Program-made: the position numbers and the translations under genes
In this document: in pieces, positions 11,385-23,544 of the stretch
Layout of the letters: each line of letters starts with the position of its first letter
Numbering within the stretch: position 1 is the stretch's first letter
From: Punica granatum
Lineage: Eukaryota; Streptophyta; Magnoliopsida; Myrtales; Lythraceae
Reading direction: 5' to 3'
Assembly (NCBI RefSeq): GCF_007655135.1
Contig: NC_045131.1
Coordinates: 23,606,001 to 23,670,000, forward strand
DNA length: 64,000 bases
Notes under the pieces: generated by a model
The model's input: the letters and a program-made list of their open reading frames with translations, nothing else
What the model was told of the DNA's origin: nothing
The model's database searches: none

Positions 11385-11569
11385 TGTTGGGCCGGTTTCT
11401 CTCCTATATGGAGAATGATGAGGGCGGGTGATGGAAGTAATCCCACATGGAAAAATTGAGAGGAAATCCATAGGTTTATAAGAGATAATGGTCTAGCAAC
11501 CCATTGGCTTAAGCTTTTGGGTTGCGGATGGGCCCGAGTCTCAAGTAAGCCCATGGATTTTTCCCAACA
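11385..11569 (+). mobile_element. Solo LTR of the TRIM family
   Basis: This 185-bp TGTTGGGCC...CCCAACA repeat is highly similar to both LTRs of the TRIM at 4786-5337. It is flanked by a perfect 5-bp duplication TTTAC (11380-11384 and 11570-11574). A single LTR with TSD is the expected product of unequal recombination between the two LTRs of one element. Confidence 0.93.
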
Positions 11570-11713
11570 TTTACGGATCTTAATCAGGAGCCTATACGAT
11601 ATGTTATTCGATCTCTTTGAAGAATGAACTAAATCGATGTATAAATATATATATATATATATGTATATGTACACGTATACACACATGTATCCTCACTTTT
11701 GGCTTTCGGCAGG

Positions 11714-12150
11714 TGATGGAATTGGGATTCGAGCTTCAGGTCCTAATGGGCTTCACAATCCAATCCACACGAATAGCGCTCCAAGCTAACCTGCACGAAG
11801 GGACGTCGAGGGTGGTCCTCTGATTTCTCCCTCCGATACTTAAGTCAGTCTAGGGTTTATTTCAATATTGCATCAACAATAAATAACGTGCCCGACATGT
11901 TTATATAAGGAGATGATATATCGGGATATTTCCGAGATGCTCGGGTAGAAATATATTCAGCGAATATTTGATGATAGGAAGTATTATGACTGAAGAAACA
12001 AGAAATCTCATGTTACCTGTCTTGTAGATAGGCCCGGCCCAGTAGCGGGCTTGGGCTTGTTGGGCCTCGTTGCTCACTTGGCTTGATGGGCCAGCATAGT
12101 AGACTTGCAAGATGGGCCTGGACGTGGGTCGCTGGGCCCGAACTCCATCA
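11714..12150 (-). mobile_element. Solo LTR of a gypsy-type element, minus strand
   Basis: This 437-bp segment is the reverse complement of the LTR at 15717-16160 over nearly its whole length, with TGATGG and CCATCA ends. It has no internal element sequence on either side. The 5-bp flanks do not match, so either the ends or the solo interpretation are inexact. Confidence 0.75.
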
Positions 12151-15100
12151 TTTGCCCCTGTAAAATCGAAATGATCTTATTCAAATTATCCACAATAACA
12201 AAATAAAATTAAACATACACAATAAATATTGTCTTGATGAGTGGAGAAGGCCGAAAGGGAAGAGGAAGAGAAGCGGAAGAAGAGCCAGAGGTCGATGGTT
12301 AGAGACTAATAGTTCTGATATGGGACTTAATTTAAGGTTTCTTTAATTCTAAATTTTATTATATTTATCAAAATGAAATGCAAATTACTATAACATAAAA
12401 AATAAAAAAGAACCAAGGTTCGGGCACATGTTCAGTTTCAGGTTTTGGGTACCTTGTATAGTGAAATCGAAACCTGTTTTTATCGGTTCCTTAAATTGTT
12501 ACCCGGATCCTACCCCGTTTTTAGTTGGATCTATCAAGACCCTATCCTAATGGGTAGATTCCAACAAAATATGGTTCTATCCGATACCCGTGCACACCCC
12601 TAGAAATAATAAATAAAAGGTGAAAGAATAATAAGCTGGCAAAGAAACTTATATCAAACGATTATATCGAAAAAAATCTATTGAAAATTTTTATTTAATT
12701 AAATATTAAGAATCTTTGTCTATAAATGAATAATGCATACTAAAGCGTTGACCTATGCTACGCGCGGAAGAAGGGGTAAAAATTTTAGTTTCTTGAAATT
12801 GTGATTCATATTTGATAAATAGGATGTCATACACTTTCTCTACATGTTCTTCCCGCCGTTTATGTATGGATGACTTATAAAGAAATAGAAGAGAGCTGAT
12901 GGGGGCAAAACAAAAAAGAAAGTATAAGGTAGTTAAAAGGAGAGCATGGACGTGGGAAGCTTGAGCGGAGGGAGAGAGCACATACACTAGAAAGGTGTCC
13001 TAATCTCAAGGAGAAAAAGAGAAAGGGGAAAAGTATATTAAATGGACAATTCCAGCGTTAGTAGTTATCTAATATTTTTTGTTTAATAAAATTTTAGGGG
13101 TATTTTAGACTTTTCTTGCACTTTGTAAGTGCAGGGAGAACTCCTCCCTTTGTATAGTAGTATAGATATAAATTGCAAATCTATCTATTTTATATAACTA
13201 TCTAAATATTTCAAAAAATGCAATTAATAGATGGAGATATACTAAAAATTACTCTATAAATAATATACAATGAATATATCAGAAAATGGGTGTTGAATAA
13301 ATTTAACCAGAAAATAATCAATTAATTATATATACAAATTATCAAAAATTGCTAATTATATCAATGTATGATCGTATTAAAAGAATAACATTTAATACTT
13401 GAAATTAAGAATTTTGAATAATGGAATATGGAGAAAAATTTGTGAGATGACATTTGCATATATCAGAACTGAATATCTGCAATTTATCAGTGAATTATAT
13501 TAATGATTAGTAAATATGTCATGTATATTAAAAAAAAATAAGTAGGTAGAAAACTATTTATGATTAGTTCGTGAAGCATAGATATATGATGACTTGTTGC
13601 TTTTGAACTTTAGATGCAGGAGAATATGGTGGTCAAAACTGGTGGTTCTAGCATTTTTCTTTTTTTAATCTGGAGGCACGTACATTTGTGTGTGTGCGCG
13701 TGTATATATGTCGATGAATGTATTAATGCCTTTGCAATGCTTTTTCCTTTTTCATATGTCAAACACAGTACGAATAATTTATTTATTTTATAAGAAAAAT
13801 AATACATGTTCATGAGGGGAATGCATGAGAACATGCATCATATAGCACTTGACCCACAATAAAATCTAAAATAATGAATTGCATTTGTTAATTTTTGGTT
13901 ATGATGGAGATCAATGAACTTAGTATTAAAAAAAAATCTTAATAACTAATAAAAGAACTCAAGTAGTCGCACCATTAGAAGCAAATCCGAATCATCTTAT
14001 TTATGAGACAAAAGTGTCTGGCACCGTATTATACCATCATTCTTCGCGCTATTCTTTAACTTAGTAAGTGCATCTTGTCACATTTTTCATATTAATTAGC
14101 GTGATAGCGAAAATGCTAGTCCTTTTACATGATGCTGTTGTACCTTTTCAATTGATCTTCCAATCCTAATCTTCCTCTTTTACATACAAGCGCTGGGCTG
14201 GCCCTGCGCATCGCTGACTAACCCTTCTACATATAAGTTCCTCATTTTCGTCTTGGGTGCAATTTCATGTGATCTTAGAATATGTTCTAAGGGGATATTT
14301 TGTAGGGATCTTTTAGGATATTTCGGATATGTTTTTAAGAATATTTAAAGTCGTGTACCAATATATACATTATAGGGGTGATTTTAGTAATTTACCTATA
14401 TATATTTTAGGATATTTTGGATGTATTTTAGAAAATATTTAGCTTTTTGCTAATCTTAGTAACTTACTCTATTGGTGATTTTATCATTTTACATTTGTTA
14501 TAATTTGCGAATTTAACCGGGAGAATACTGTACCCAAAGAGGGCCATTTTCGTCTCAGATTTACCACGGCATTTGTTGCTTTAGTGTTGGGCTCATTCTT
14601 GTTCTCATTTTTACGTTTACTTATACTCCTATATTTGAATGTTTCTCCAAAGTCAGCTTCCTGCTTCCAAAGAGTTGCAGATTCTGATTAAGCTACTTTA
14701 AAGCCAATTAGCTCGATTTATTGAGTTCCAGTAGAACCTTAGATGGATGATTTCTGCTCACCTATTCCAAACTCTATTTAGCATGTTCGATTTGAGATGA
14801 TACGATTAATGTTTCTTTTTCCAAAGCTAAACTGCAAGAACAAGCGAACTATAGCCCCTGCAAATTCATATTGCATGTGGTGTAAGAAGATATAGTCCAA
14901 GGTTATTACAATTTCTCAATTTTAAGATTGTGCATATACGAGAATATTTCAATGGCATGGGAATTAGATCCATTTTATAAATCTATTTCGGTCTCAATAA
15001 TTGATTTTATAATCTCGCTAATGATAGACATATCCTTGCTAAGCTTTGCATTTATGCCTTCATCTGGTTATGGCCTAGTCAAGGAAAGTTCTATTGGGCT

Positions 15101-15716
15101 TACAATATATTGATGGCATTCTTCACTAAAAGACTGCTGACCTTCTTCAATTCGGTCTACCAGGTTTCAAAGGCTAACTTGCTTTCCCCCTTTCGGCTAA
15201 TAACTATTTTTGAATTTGAAAAAGAGATATTGAATTATAGAGAGGCGATCCAATGGGTTTGCCTAAGTTAGGACTCACTATCGGCTCTCACTGGATAGTT
15301 TTCGTAGACCTCTTTCTAGAGAAACTTGCCGAATGGTGAGCTCAACAAGTCCGAAATTCGTGAAGTTAACTGTTACTCATGTCATTCTGAACAGATAAAA
15401 TACTTCTCGAAGCACATTCGTTAAAGCTCCATGTCCATACACAACAGAACTACAAGTATGTTAAGGCAAATTTGAATGACTACATGCAATAGCACTCAAC
15501 ACTTTAATCCACAATTTTCCAACCACCAAACACAATTTCGGGTCTATTTTATTACTCGCCCATGCTACGAGTGTTTTATTCATGAAGACCTAATAATGGA
15601 GGAACTTAATTCTCTATAGGTTCTATGTATATGGCAATAACTGGGCCGACGTTTAAAAGCCCTTTACATATCCGCTCTCAGGAGGATTTCTTTTAAAGAC
15701 CGGCCAAAATCATAAT
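12151..15716. other. Gene-poor AT-rich region
   Basis: No gene is recognised. Short open frames (for example 12706-12987 minus, 13610-13834 minus) are not supported by any family signature. The stretch 14280-14460 has repeated phrases around AGGATATTTTGGA, which may be a small decayed tandem repeat. Confidence 0.3.
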
Positions 15717-16160
15717 TGATCACCTGCTGCCAACAGCTCGAGTCCAGGCCCATCGTGCAAGTCTGCTATGCTGGCCTATCAGGCCAAGAGTATGTGACGA
15801 GGCCCAATAGGCCCAAGCCCACGACTAGGCTGGGCCTATTCGAGTATCTACAGAATAGGTAGCATGATCTTTCCTGTTTCTTCAGTCATAATAGTTTGTA
15901 TCATCAAATATTCACCGAATATATTTCTACCTGAGTATCTCGAAAATATCCTGATATATCATTTCTCCTATATAAGCATGTTAGGTACGTTATTTTGGTT
16001 AATGCAATACTAAAATAAATCCTAGACTGACTTAAACATCGGAGGGGAAAATCGATGAACACTCTCGACGTCCCTTCGTGTAGGTTAGATTGGAGCGTTG
16101 TTCGTGTGGATTGGATCGTGCAAACCATCAGGACCTGAAGCTCGGATCTCGATTCCATCA
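15717..16160 (+). repeat. 5' LTR of the decayed gypsy element
   Basis: 444 bp, TGATCACC...CCATCA; similar to the reverse complement of 11714-12150. It contains GGCCCA-rich motifs near its start and a possible TATA region at 15970-15975. Confidence 0.75.
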
Positions 16161-16195
16161 TTAGGTGCCGTCTGTGGGAACCGAGACAAAAGGTC

Positions 16196-17790
16196 ATGGT
16201 AGAGACGAGGAGAAGCGGGGCTTTGGTGATCCGGGAGCTTAGACACCCCAGTTCCTCTAGAACCCACAGAATACGGAGGACTGGTGACTCCATTGCTTCG
16301 GGGAACCGCAGAGGAAGAGAAGAGCGGAATCCACTACCTGATGACACCTTGCCCGCTGGGCCTAATCCTACTGCTGCAGCTGATCTAGTGGCAGGAAGAA
16401 GCAAACCTTGACCAGGCATTTTTGGCCTCCATGCTGGAAGAAGTCTATAATAGAGTTCTCGGGATCATTGCCAGAAAAGCAGATCGGATAGCTGGAACCA
16501 CTACCACTATAGAAAACCAATCGTCGCGCGGAGGTCCATGTCTATCCCAGCCACCCGTCGAAGGTCGCCCGCTAACCCAGTCGCACTAGACTGATACAGG
16601 ATTTGCCTGCGAAGTATTGATGGCCAGCCCCCAAGGCAATCGTGACAGGAGGGCAGGGACCCAACCTCCCACGCCGCGGGCAAACGTTCCATAATCTTTG
16701 ACGATCTACCTCTCAAAACCCAATTTTGAAGACATTGAAGATTCTACAGGTGAAGGGGATCTACCGTGCCAGACAACTGCTGGGACGATACCGAGAGTTC
16801 AACAAAGAAGTCACCCTGCTGAGATACCCAGTGTGACTGCTGCTCTAATGGCATCGCTCTTCACTCTTAAAGACGTTGCTGAGTTGGTAAGGGAACAAGT
16901 AGCATGATCACTCCAAGTAATCGAGAGGAAACATAGGGGCTTACCTGCAATTGATGAGAACAGTGACTCACTTTTCACCTACGAGATAAAGGGAATGGTG
17001 ATCCTGAGGAAATTCAACATCCCAACCATTACTCAGTTTGATGGGAAAGCAGACCCAGTCGAACACGTGAGGAATCACACTACCTCACTCTTGGGAAAGA
17101 ATGCTATGGACGAAATCAAGTGTTTACTATTCCGGGCAACTCTGAAAGGTATTACAAGCATCTGGTTCCACTCGCTCCCCCCATGAAGCATCTGGAATTT
17201 TAAACAATTGAAAGAAGCATCCTAAGGAAATTCAACGTCCTGACCATTACTCAGTTTAATGGGAAAGCTGACCCAGTTGAACATGTGAGGAATCACACTA
17301 CTTTAGTCTTGGGAAGGAATGCTACGGACGAAATCAAGTGTTTACTATTCTGGACAACTCTGAAAGGAATTGCTCACCCGATTCCACTCACTCCCCCCAA
17401 GAAGCATCTAGAATTTGAAACAACTGAAAGAAGCTTTTCTCGAGCGATTTGCGGGAACAATGAAGGTGGGGAGGAGAAAGTTGGAGATATACAACCTCGA
17501 GCAGGGGGAGAAAGAAACTTTACGTGATTGGTATAGTCGATTTCTAGGGGAAGTCACCGAGATTGAACCCAAGTCGAGATCATGTCTGCGTCCCAAAAGG
17601 GTCTCCGTAACGAAGATATGATTAAGGCCCTGTTGACGACACCTCCTGAGGATTTCTCCTTGAATAACCGTTGTCGCCCAAAGACACATGTCTGTTGAAG
17701 AGTCGCTTAGCCGATTGAAGAAAGGGAAAGAAAAAGCATATTAGTAAGACAACAATTAAAGAAATAACTCCAGTAACTCTTGATAAGGCA
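16196..17790 (+). pseudogene. Gypsy gag remnant with internal tandem duplication
   Basis: The frame opens at ATG 16196 and then breaks repeatedly. Recognisable gag core segments are FNIPTITQFDGKADPVEHVR with IWFHSLPP (17010-17190), and LKEAFLERFAGTMKVGRRK followed by GEKETLRDWYSRF (17415-17560). The first segment occurs twice in tandem (17004 and 17222, period 218 bp). Further on, EDMIKALLTTPPEDFSLNNR may be the gag C-terminal part, before stops accumulate. In intact plant elements this is the Retrotrans_gag domain forming the capsid. Multiple frameshifts and stops show the copy is dead. Confidence 0.75.
17004..17440 (+). repeat. 218-bp tandem duplication inside gag
   Basis: Two copies, 17004-17221 and 17222-17440, are clearly similar along their length (shared GGAAATTCAAC start, TTACTCAGTTT, GAAATCAAGTGTTTACTATT). 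The copies differ by many substitutions, so the duplication is old. Confidence 0.9.
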
Positions 17791-18163
17791 AATCCAGAAT
17801 CAATTCTCTTTTTTTGGCATTTTATCACTTTTTGTTTTATGAAGATAACATTTTATTATTTGCACAGTTTACATTCCTAATAATTCAAGTTTACCATATA
17901 TAACAATATTTCAACTCTTTTGATTTATTAACCAACCAACATCTTTATAACATTGTAAAGTGAAAATTTTATAGTTCAATAGCTCGATAGTAATTTTGAG
18001 CAACATGATTAACCTAATCCACCAATATTAGAAAATTTTGTTGTCCTATAAAAAAAAGTGAGTAAATTCACGTACTCCATGGCGAAAAACAATCTATTAA
18101 TTGCAGTGTTAATTCAAACTACAGTGCCATAGTGTCATACATGAAAGTTGAAAGGACCAAAGA
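17791..18163. other. AT-rich intergenic DNA
   Basis: Nothing recognised. Confidence 0.3.
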
Positions 18164-18709
18164 ATGGAAACAACAACGATTCATGAAGGGCTCAATCAAC
18201 GTTGTCGGTATGGTCACACTTCGACCCAAGTGAGACCTTCTTTTGGAGGAGCATGTTGTGAATGTTCGGCAAAACACATCTTTCGCGATCTTCACCTTGT
18301 CGTTCCTCACAACCAACCAAATGTGCCTCGACACGATCTGTGTTTTCATGTTATCCTCGCCAACTTCGAGACCTCACGGCCGCTGCCATCACCTCTACCT
18401 CAATTAGAGAATATCAATCAAATCATCAATCTCATATTGAATCCACACAAAAAGATTGAGATTAAATTATCAAAAGTGAAGAACGTCAATCCTTACCTCA
18501 ATAGCGAAAAACTTGAGGACGAAGACGAGTTAGACATAAGTTCTGACGCCGATTCGCTTAGCGTACTTCCTGGCCTTAAGGAATTAGATGGAAGGTTTGG
18601 TGACCGATTAGATGTTTTAATTGTGTTAGAAACAATGAGATTTCATGGAGATGATTTATATATAGTTGGGATGGGAGGGATGCGAAGGCCAATAAGGAGA
18701 GAATTTTAG
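18164..18709 (+). CDS. Unrecognised open frame, 181 residues
   Basis: An uninterrupted ATG-to-stop frame of 181 codons, unusually long for this AT-rich DNA. The N-terminal third is Cys/His-containing (two close Cys near residues 31-33, and several His) and reads like a short zinc-binding or transposon-derived segment. The middle is Lys/Asn-rich, and residues 115-135 are acidic (EDEDELDISSDAD). I recognise no family. No promoter, intron or homologous neighbour supports it. It may be a chance frame or a piece of a decayed gene. Confidence 0.25.
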   Translation: METTTIHEGLNQRCRYGHTSTQVRPSFGGACCECSAKHIFRDLHLVVPHNQPNVPRHDLCFHVILANFETSRPLPSPLPQLENINQIINLILNPHKKIEIKLSKVKNVNPYLNSEKLEDEDELDISSDADSLSVLPGLKELDGRFGDRLDVLIVLETMRFHGDDLYIVGMGGMRRPIRREF

Positions 18710-19702
18710 AGAAAGGAGATAGTAGAATAATAATTTATTGAAATAAATAGATATATTGATTTATATTATTTGTTGCAATAAATTCATTTGTTTAAATTTA
18801 CTAATTTAGACGCATATGAAAGGACATTCAATGAGAAATCAATAAAATGCTGAAAAATCTAATGTGACAGCCTCTCATAAAATGAACGAGAGCCTCTCGT
18901 TGCTCGAATGTGAGGAGTCAAGTTTAATATAATATAAATATGAATAGATAAATAGATTGTCTGTTGTCCTGGCATTCTACTTTCGGTTTTGTTCTGGAAT
19001 TGATCTATTAATGTGCAGATTTTTAGCTTTGTTTGTCTGTTGATCAACACTCAAGAATTTCTGAAATCCACTGGGTTTAGGGCTTCTTGATTTGCTGACA
19101 AATTTGACAAGGATAGATTCTAATTTGAGATTGATTAGTTGATTAGCTGGTGATACAGTCCAGTGATTTGAAGTTTTGGGATGTCAAATTTCATCGTCAT
19201 GGCCGGATCTGCAACCCCAAAGGGTAGGAAGAAAAAGAGAGAGAAGAAGGTTGCGTTGCAGAAGAGAGAGTGGACATATCATGCAATTTATTTAAAATTC
19301 AGTCGTTTTGAAATTTTTAAAAACAAATTGGAGAGCGGGAAAAATGAAGTATAGTAGAATAATTTCCCTATATCAAACGAAGTCTAATTTTGTCCATTGA
19401 TCATAAAAGGAGTGTTCCCTGTCATATGGAGTGTGTATTTAGCCCGACCTATAATTAATTTAAAAAAGAGTCTTTTTATTTACTTAAAAAGTATAAATAA
19501 TATAGCAATTTTTGAGTAATAGAGACTTATAAGTGTATAAATGAATAGAAACTTATATAGAGTTGCTAAATTAAATTTGAAACTTTTATTTTTAAAGGTA
19601 AAACTTTTACAAGTTAAGGATAAAGAAGCATATAATTCATATTTTTATTTTATTCATTTTCAAATTTTCACTCCCATCTTCTTCTATTTCTTTTAGAACG
19701 TT
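18710..19702. other. AT-rich intergenic DNA
   Basis: No gene is recognised. A short inverted phrase (GAGAGCCTCTC type) occurs near 18868-18903. The segment ends at the target duplication GTCTC of the long LTR-like element that starts at 19708. Confidence 0.3.
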
Positions 19703-19707
19703 GTCTC

Positions 19708-22700
19708 TGTCAGCACCCCATTTTGGCCCACCGGCTCCCGACACAAGGACTCCCGATCGAAGCTCAGGTTACTATTCGTGACTCGGCAATCGGAGGCGAA
19801 CGAACGAACATGGGGGCACGGACTACGGAAGAGAAGCAGGAATCGCTAGAGAAGCACAGAAGGGCAATCAGGAGAACGAACGAACAACTAACCCCAAAAC
19901 AACATAATTCGGCACTATGGCACTATTCATCGCCGGATCACTGGAGCGTAAGAAGATATCCAATATGGGACTTTAAAAATCCATCTTGGTACCAAAATGA
20001 CCAATGGCACCTCCGAGCGCATTTCAGAAGCCTCCTGCTTAAGTCGGGACACTCCCGAACATTTGCAGACGCCTTCCTCACGGGGCTCCCGGGACGCCCG
20101 ATCCACAAACAAGTAAATGGCACCCGGAAACAGGCATGCACACACCCAAGAACCACCAGGACCATGGAACAGGATTCAGACTGCATTTCGGAGTTCATCT
20201 TGGTCTCCCGAGTGGATCCCGACCAGGGAAAAAGAGGTTCTTTTCTATAGAAAGACATAGCCGGAGACCCTTTTAACAAATCGCCAGTGCACGAAATTTG
20301 CGCCAATCAATCCCAGGGACCACAAGGGCTTGGGAGATAAACCCCGATCGCATTGCATAATCCATTTAGGTTTCCCGAGTACCATTCCGGTAACAAAAGA
20401 GCCCCTTTCACGAGGAATCTTGTGCTTAGAGCCATTTGGGAAAATGTTGAAGTCCGAGCTTTGCACCACCCACCCCAACAACCCCTAGGGGCTAGGAAAT
20501 AATTTCGGTTCGGACCAAGCAAATCATACCGATCTCCCGAGTGACGTTTCAATGGTCGCGAATGCCTCCTGACAAGCCTTCAGGACTCGTTTTTGACAAA
20601 CGGAGATCACAGTGGTCTCAGAACACATCAGAACACTCGGGAAACACCGAGAAAGCCCCGTTCGCAAATTCCTAGGACGCCTCCGGATATCGATCTCCAG
20701 CCGGGGCCAACAAGTAAACCGTTATGCCCAAAGTACAAAGCACGCCAACACGAGCGGTACATCACGCAGAGGCGCGAACAAGCGACAGAAATGGACAACT
20801 TCACCCCGATCATCCAAACGGAGTAAAACCGGCTTTCGAGTTCCCGGGACACCCGAGCATTCACCCATACGAAAAATGTCAATATTATGCTCATTAAAAC
20901 TGTATTCGCGCATACATCGATAATTCGTTGTTCAAGCGAACCACGGAAATCAAATGCATGATCAATCAAGCCCCGAGCTTCTTCCGGCTTTCTTCCTAAT
21001 CAAGTGGGACCCTTGAGCTAGCCAAGCCGAGCCGAGCCGAGCCGAGCCAAGCCGCGAGCCATGGCTCTCCTCTAAAGATAAGCCAAATGAGCCTCATCCA
21101 CCAATTTTTCAAAATATCTCTTACACCCATCAACTCCACTCTTCCATCCATCAACTCCACTCTTCCATCCATCACTTCCCATCACCTTTCAAGACAACTT
21201 CCCCTCCTTAATCCATCTTAAAAAATTCGGATCCCCTTAACCCTCTCCTTAATTGTGCTTTATTTTCACTAATTGAGCCATTAAAGCCACCTTTATAAGC
21301 CCATTAGATCATTAACTTAATCACAACTCCTCTTGCACTCTCTGTCGAGCTTTCTCACTCAAAAACTCTCTCAAATTCCTCTCAAACTTCAACACTTCGT
21401 TCAGCCCAAGCACAGCCCGGTTCAAGGCCAAAATTGCCGGAAAACTCAATCATTTTCCGGCGACCACCACTTAACCTGAACCAAACTTGGCCAAACTTCA
21501 TATTCCACACGTACTTGACCTCCCGAGTCCATTTCCGATGTTAGTTTCGGCATCTCACATACCTTACCGTCCAAGGGCATAACTGTCATTTCGTGATTCG
21601 CCGATACCCTAGGCATTAAGGAAACCGAAACACCTTGATCTATAGATGGAAAAGGGCGGCCCGTTCGGGTGTGAGTTGCATTCGCACGACCCATTTCATT
21701 CACTTTTCCGTGTTTCTATCTTCTTATTGTAGTTTCGGTAGTTAATGTTGTTCATTTCTGTTGCAAAACACAAAAAACCGGATTAATCATGCATTTGACT
21801 TAATCAAACATTAGATAACGGATAGGCGGAATGCTAGATTCCAATCTAGAGTCAAAATACGAGTTTTGGTAAATTCGGTGAAACCGCAGTGACACCTCAT
21901 TGATTAGAGTTCTAAAACAAATTCATACATGTAATTGGCCTAGAACCATATCCCAACCCACCTCTTTGTTTGCCTAGGTTAGATACATTGTTTGCTAATC
22001 AACCCCTGTTAATAACTGATTAAATCACGCACATTCGGCCTAATATACAACTTGTCTGTATTTATCTGCATTTATAAGTTTTTGTCTGTTTTTCATCAGT
22101 TTTATCAGTTTTCTTCTGTTTTCCCTTTGCTTTTGCTAATTTGTTGCGATTCGGGTCCGAGCCCATAGGTTACGTGTTGCACGGGGCCCAACGTCCCAAA
22201 TCACCGAACACGAGGTCCAACGCCTCCTAACTCACTGAGCGCGTGCAACCCGAGTGCGGAATGAGATTTAGTCTTGAGTCACCATCACACTCCAAATGTG
22301 GCTTATATGGAAGGCAATTTGGATTGGATGTGTGAAACGTGTTTAAATATCACCCGGGAGCTCGATCGGTCCAACGGTTACAGTGGGAACTAATCGGTTC
22401 TCCTGCAAACCGTCGGTTCGATTGGACCCTACCCCCGGCTCTTCGAGCCCGTGTTGCCTTAATTTATTTATCGATTATTCAAAACATACGGAGAGCCGGA
22501 GTGGAATATTGGCCCAATGCAAACCGATCGGGATCCATTTACTTATTCAGTCGTACTTTGTAATTATTCGAGAGATTATTGCGAGGATTTTATTTGTACA
22601 TTCACTCATTCATTTGTAAGGATCCCCGATCGGCGAGCGAGAGGTCCGAGTGTCGAACCGGTCAAGTCGACCTATTGTTACCAAGAGATGAGTAAGCTCG

Positions 22701-23200
22701 AATACTCGTGGTTTCGGTTCGCGCAGGGAATCGACCATCACGGTTCGATGAACTGTAACGCTAAGATAGTGAACCGATTCCTTGACGCACAAGCCTACTC
22801 ATCTTTCGGATTATTGGCCCAACTTGATCAATTCATCGACTTTACGGTGTCAAAATAGGCGAGTCAAGTGCAACTCTAAATCACGCGGTAAATAAACAAA
22901 ACGGCAAGCCTAGCAAACTAGAGTACCGAAAGGGCGTGCGGGATATAGGCCCGCACGTAATAGAACCCCCGAATTCAGAATTTCCGGTTTCGTATGACCA
23001 TTGCCTTAGTATTTAGGTGTATCCCGTACCTCTAGACCCGGGCGACTCAACGGCCCCTAACTTACGAGTCGTAAACAGTAAGTGGTGACTCCTTCTCACG
23101 TGCGTCCGTCACGCGTCCCCGGGAAGGTGGACACTCCCGAGCCGCGTTGCATAGGCTTCGCGCATGCATGCCCCGACGAGATAAAATTCGGGTGTGCACA
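19708..23200 (+). mobile_element. Giant LTR-like element (3.49 kb), probably a solo LTR
   Basis: The segment starts TGTCAGCACCC and ends GGTGTGCACA (TG...CA). It is flanked by a perfect 5-bp duplication GTCTC (19703-19707 and 23201-23205). No gag, pol or internal LTR pair is seen. A second, divergent family member lies at 24639-28870 in opposite orientation; the two share their first ~45 bases and about the last 1 kb. The sequence is richer in GC than the flanks. Around 21270-21400 a TATAAGCC motif is followed by a pyrimidine-rich tract, plausible as an LTR promoter/leader. Long LTRs of this size occur in Ogre/Tat gypsy elements, so a solo LTR of such an element is my preferred reading. A large non-autonomous derivative is the alternative. 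Confidence 0.8.
21010..21185 (+). repeat. Short tandem repeats in the giant LTR
   Basis: GAGCC pentamer-type repeats (about 21020-21060) are followed by tandem 23-mers beginning CATCAACTCCACTCTTCC (about 21128-21175). Confidence 0.8.
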
Positions 23201-23544
23201 GTCTCATATATATATTTTTCATTTGATCTCTCTTCAATGAATGTATTTTCTCTTATCATACTTTACATGTTGTTCTAGATTTTTCCTCTACCTCACTAGG
23301 AATGGAGGCAAGTGTGGCTCTCAGATTGTCAAAGTTCATATAATTTCTATGTGAAAATCATGAAGTTTAAGGTCTTTATACCATAAAAAATGCATTTACC
23401 CCTAGACAATTTATCATTTGACTTTGCCCCCTTAATTTTTTTGTAAGTGCCTAGAAAAATATTAAAAATATATGACTTGTCCCAATTGAATTGAGAAGGA
23501 AAGATTTTGTATTATTTTAATTTAGGAAAAAGACAAAAATCCCA

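Larger units (their letters stand above)
15717..17790 (+). mobile_element. Decayed Ty3/gypsy element: 5' LTR plus gag
   Basis: An LTR (15717-16160) is followed by TTAGGTGCCGTCTGTGGGAA, the leader/primer-site motif common in plant gypsy elements, then by a broken gag. No protease, RT or integrase and no 3' LTR follow, so the element is truncated at its 3' side. The same LTR family is present as a solo copy on the minus strand at 11714-12150. Confidence 0.75.

Noticed and set aside
11714..16160. Inverted LTR copies as ends of one large element
   Set aside because: The two copies are in opposite orientation, and only the right one is followed by leader and gag, so they are better read as a solo LTR and a separate truncated element.
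19723..20306. Frames of 175 (plus) and 122 (minus) residues
   Set aside because: They lie in the 5' part of the giant LTR; no retroelement or host domain is visible, and opposite strands are open together.
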